Below are positions 42,417-44,219 of a stretch of DNA of 44,219 nucleotides, piece by piece. The DNA comes from an uncultured Actinomycetes bacterium. GTDB taxonomy: Bacteria > Actinomycetota > Actinomycetes > Nanopelagicales > Nanopelagicaceae. The notes below the pieces were generated by a model, which ran no database searches, was not told the origin of the DNA, and was given only the letters and a program-made list of their open reading frames with translations. The stretch is from contig CAIMZW010000094.1 of the NCBI GenBank assembly GCA_903846075.1, forward strand, positions 1 to 44,219, written 5' to 3'. Position 1 is the first letter of the stretch. Every line of letters begins with the position of its first letter. The position numbers and the translations under genes were made by a program.

Positions 42417-44174
42417 ATGAAACAGAGCTGTTTAACCAAATCCGTGACCATTTTCGAAGCAGTTTTAGCAATAATTCTTTTTGAGGCAATGCCATCCGCA
42501 ACGGCAAATCCAATCGTTAAAAATCAAACTTTGAAAGTTCAAAAAGCTCCTGCCAAAGCAGGTCGGGTCACCACAACTGCCACAGTGAACACAATTTTGA
42601 ATGGCAAAGGAGCACCAAAGAACTCGCTCGGACAAAATGGTGACTTCTACTTAGATACCGCAAGCCTGAATTTCTATGGTCCTAAAAGTGGCGGGATTTG
42701 GACCAAGCCAGTCAGTCTTAAAGGACCGGCCGGGGCCGATGGAAAGAATGGCAGCAATGGTTCGGCCACCTCTGGAACGACTGGTCCACAGGGTGAGCGC
42801 GGTCCAATCGGGCTAACAGGGCAACGCGGTGAAAAAGGCGACAAAGGGGATGTCGGACCAACCGGCGCTACCGGTCCCACTGGTGCCAGCGGAATAGCCG
42901 GGATTCCTGGAATCGCAGGAATCGCGGGAATCGCAGGAATAGCAGGAATTCAAGGAGCAACCGGCCCAATGGGTCCGACTGGCGCCACCGGACCCCAAGG
43001 CACAGCGGGTACCCCCGGTTTGAATGGACTCGCGGGTCAACAGGGAGTTGCGGGTCCTCAAGGCATTCAAGGAAATCAGGGTGCACAAGGTCCCCAAGGA
43101 CAGACGGGTCTTCAAGGTCCCCAAGGATCGACCGGTCCTGCGGGAGTCACCGGTGCAACAGGTCCACAAGGATCGACTGGACCTACTGGCGCTACAGGAC
43201 CACAGGGTACGGCAGGTGCGAGTGGACCCCAAGGTTCGCAAGGCCTACAAGGTATTCAAGGTCCCACTGGCGCTAGCGGCGTGCAAGGATCTCAAGGCCC
43301 TACTGGTCCCACAGGCGCAGCAGGCGCATCTGGATCACAGGGAATCACTGGCCCTACTGGTGCCTCGGGTCTTCAAGGAATACAAGGACCTACCGGGCCG
43401 ACGGGAGCCGCTGGCGCAGTCGGGGCTACAGGACCAACAGGAGCTAGCGGACTTCAAGGATTAACTGGAGCCACCGGACCAGCAGGTTCGGCAGGTGCAG
43501 TCGGAGCCACTGGACCGACAGGTGCCTCAGGTCTTCAGGGAATTCAGGGACCCTCGGGACCGACAGGTGCTGCAGGTGCAGTCGGAGCCACTGGACCGAC
43601 AGGTGCCTCAGGTCTTCAGGGAATTCAGGGACCCTCGGGACCGACAGGTGCTGCAGGTGCAGTCGGAGCTACTGGCCCGACGGGGTCTCAAGGCGTACAA
43701 GGTTTAACTGGGGCGACAGGACCGCAAGGACTTGTAGGCGCTTCCGGCCCGACAGGTCCTTCAGACATACAAAATGCCACAATTTCTAGTTGGTTATTGC
43801 AAACTGCAACTGCTGGTGGGACGAGTGTGAGTTCAAGTTTTGGCACTCTTCATGCAGGGGGTCACTACTTCTTTTCAATCGTGGTGACTGGCAGGAGAAG
43901 CACGATTCAAGTTAACGGACAGAAATTAGGTATATCCCTGAATTCAACAGAAAATTCAACTCTTTCCTATGTGACAGCTTCTTCCTATGGTTTTTTTGCA
44001 AATTCAGGTTCTGATATCTACTGCAAATATTCCTATGTAGTCATCGGGACTATCAGCCCAAGCGTCGACGCAAGTTTCTCGATAACCGCCGTGGATGGGC
44101 TCGGAGAAACAAACGGCGATGGAGTTACATTTTCTGGAAAGGCACTTATTCAATCGGTTGGATCTGTTTCGTAA
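42417..44174 (+). CDS. Secreted collagen-like (Gly-X-Y repeat) protein
   Basis: Protein of 585 aa from ATG 42417. The N-terminus ([20 protein letters not shown], then ATANP) looks like a signal peptide. A linker of about 70 aa follows. Residues about 103-451 form a collagen-like domain of some 115 Gly-X-Y triplets rich in GPTGATG and GPQG, with one break (SATSGTT). About 130 C-terminal residues form a Ser/Thr- and aromatic-rich beta-type domain like the globular heads of bacterial collagen-like proteins. There is no LPXTG or membrane anchor. A trimeric extracellular stalk is the likely form. GTG 42357 is an in-frame alternative start. It ends 11 bp before a convergent tRNA gene. Confidence 0.9.
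   Translation: MKQSCLTKSVTIFEAVLAIILFEAMPSATANPIVKNQTLKVQKAPAKAGRVTTTATVNTILNGKGAPKNSLGQNGDFYLDTASLNFYGPKSGGIWTKPVSLKGPAGADGKNGSNGSATSGTTGPQGERGPIGLTGQRGEKGDKGDVGPTGATGPTGASGIAGIPGIAGIAGIAGIAGIQGATGPMGPTGATGPQGTAGTPGLNGLAGQQGVAGPQGIQGNQGAQGPQGQTGLQGPQGSTGPAGVTGATGPQGSTGPTGATGPQGTAGASGPQGSQGLQGIQGPTGASGVQGSQGPTGPTGAAGASGSQGITGPTGASGLQGIQGPTGPTGAAGAVGATGPTGASGLQGLTGATGPAGSAGAVGATGPTGASGLQGIQGPSGPTGAAGAVGATGPTGASGLQGIQGPSGPTGAAGAVGATGPTGSQGVQGLTGATGPQGLVGASGPTGPSDIQNATISSWLLQTATAGGTSVSSSFGTLHAGGHYFFSIVVTGRRSTIQVNGQKLGISLNSTENSTLSYVTASSYGFFANSGSDIYCKYSYVVIGTISPSVDASFSITAVDGLGETNGDGVTFSGKALIQSVGSVS
42891..42953 (+). repeat. 9-bp tandem repeat within the collagen-like gene
   Basis: Seven units of the type GGAATCGCA encode GIA/GIP/GIQ triplets. 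The units differ by a few bases each. Slippage would change length without breaking the frame. Confidence 0.85.
43414..43670 (+). repeat. 81-bp tandem repeat within the collagen-like gene
   Basis: Units begin at 43414, 43495, 43576 and 43657. Units 2 and 3 (43495-43575 and 43576-43656) are identical as read, unit 1 is diverged and unit 4 is partial. Each unit is 27 residues, nine Gly-X-Y triplets, starting [11 protein letters not shown]. Confidence 0.9.
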
Positions 44175-44184
44175 GGAAAACTTA

Positions 44185-44219
44185 TGGAGCGGGTGACCGG
44201 GATCGAACCGGCATGGCCA
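44185..44219 (-). tRNA. 3' end of a tRNA gene, probably tRNA-Gly (partial)
   Basis: Reading the minus strand, the last 35 nt show a T-arm (GCCGG-TTCGATC-CCGGT), an acceptor strand CACCCGC, discriminator T and an encoded CCA. The implied 5' acceptor GCGGGTG and U73 are typical of tRNA-Gly. The anticodon lies outside the window, so the isotype is inferred. Confidence 0.85.

Noticed and set aside
43414-43670. 81-bp repeats as a CRISPR array
   Set aside because: The units are contiguous, in frame and coding, with no unique spacers and no cas genes.
43024-43707. Long open frames in other frames of the collagen-like gene (for example 43024-43464 and 43495-43707)
   Set aside because: They arise from the repeated GC-rich Gly-X-Y codons, have repetitive translations without start signals, and lie wholly inside a well-supported gene.

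Overview
The window looks like a streamlined, moderate-GC actinobacterium, possibly a freshwater planktonic lineage (acI/Nanopelagicales type). This is inference from gene families and gene packing, not from a marker gene. Supporting signs are an actinobacterial-type RpiB (GGSGNGEQ motif), a group II truncated haemoglobin of the HbO type, an actinobacterial HNH endonuclease, very tight gene spacing, convergent genes that share a stop palindrome, and many starts with a -10-like hexamer 6-9 nt upstream and no Shine-Dalgarno. Every large reading frame is accounted for below. Only one gene-free stretch exceeds 300 bp (42080-42416).

Region 1 (1-17728) is a catabolic island. It holds a LacI regulator with a MmgE/PrpD gene, two enolase-superfamily (mandelate racemase subgroup) sugar-acid dehydratases, an SGNH esterase and a ribose-type ABC importer in an operon with a FucI/AraA-fold isomerase and an SDR dehydrogenase. 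It also holds a DMT transporter, a cytochrome P450, an amidohydrolase resembling L-fuconolactonase, a class III CoA-transferase, and a 2-oxoacid-dehydrogenase E1 (beta, alpha) followed by a free-standing lipoyl carrier with no E2 or E3. The same 14-nt operator core lies just downstream of the -10 at two of its promoters, with the same distance from the -35, and related sequences lie at two more, so the island looks like one regulon. The enzymes fit non-phosphorylative oxidation of a sugar (dehydrogenase, lactonase, dehydratase, thiamine-dependent cleavage). The P450 suggests a modified, perhaps O-methylated, substrate.

Region 2 (17729-27782) is L-rhamnose catabolism (rhaM-rhaI-rhaEW-rhaB, minus strand) with a divergent LacI regulator. 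It is followed by a GH13 alpha-glucosidase, an MFS transporter, a truncated haemoglobin and a small membrane protein.

Region 3 (27779-31103) is the complete dTDP-L-rhamnose biosynthesis set (rmlA divergent from rmlBDC). Rhamnose breakdown and rhamnose synthesis therefore sit side by side.

Region 4 (31075-41347) is mostly housekeeping: an ABC-2 exporter pair, a short MscS channel, an HNH endonuclease, a small membrane protein, two tandem M1 aminopeptidases, trmB and rpiB.

Region 5 (41371-44219) is cell-surface: a secreted Ala-rich protein with a strong terminator, a collagen-like Gly-X-Y protein with exact 81-bp tandem repeats, and the 3' end of a tRNA, probably tRNA-Gly.
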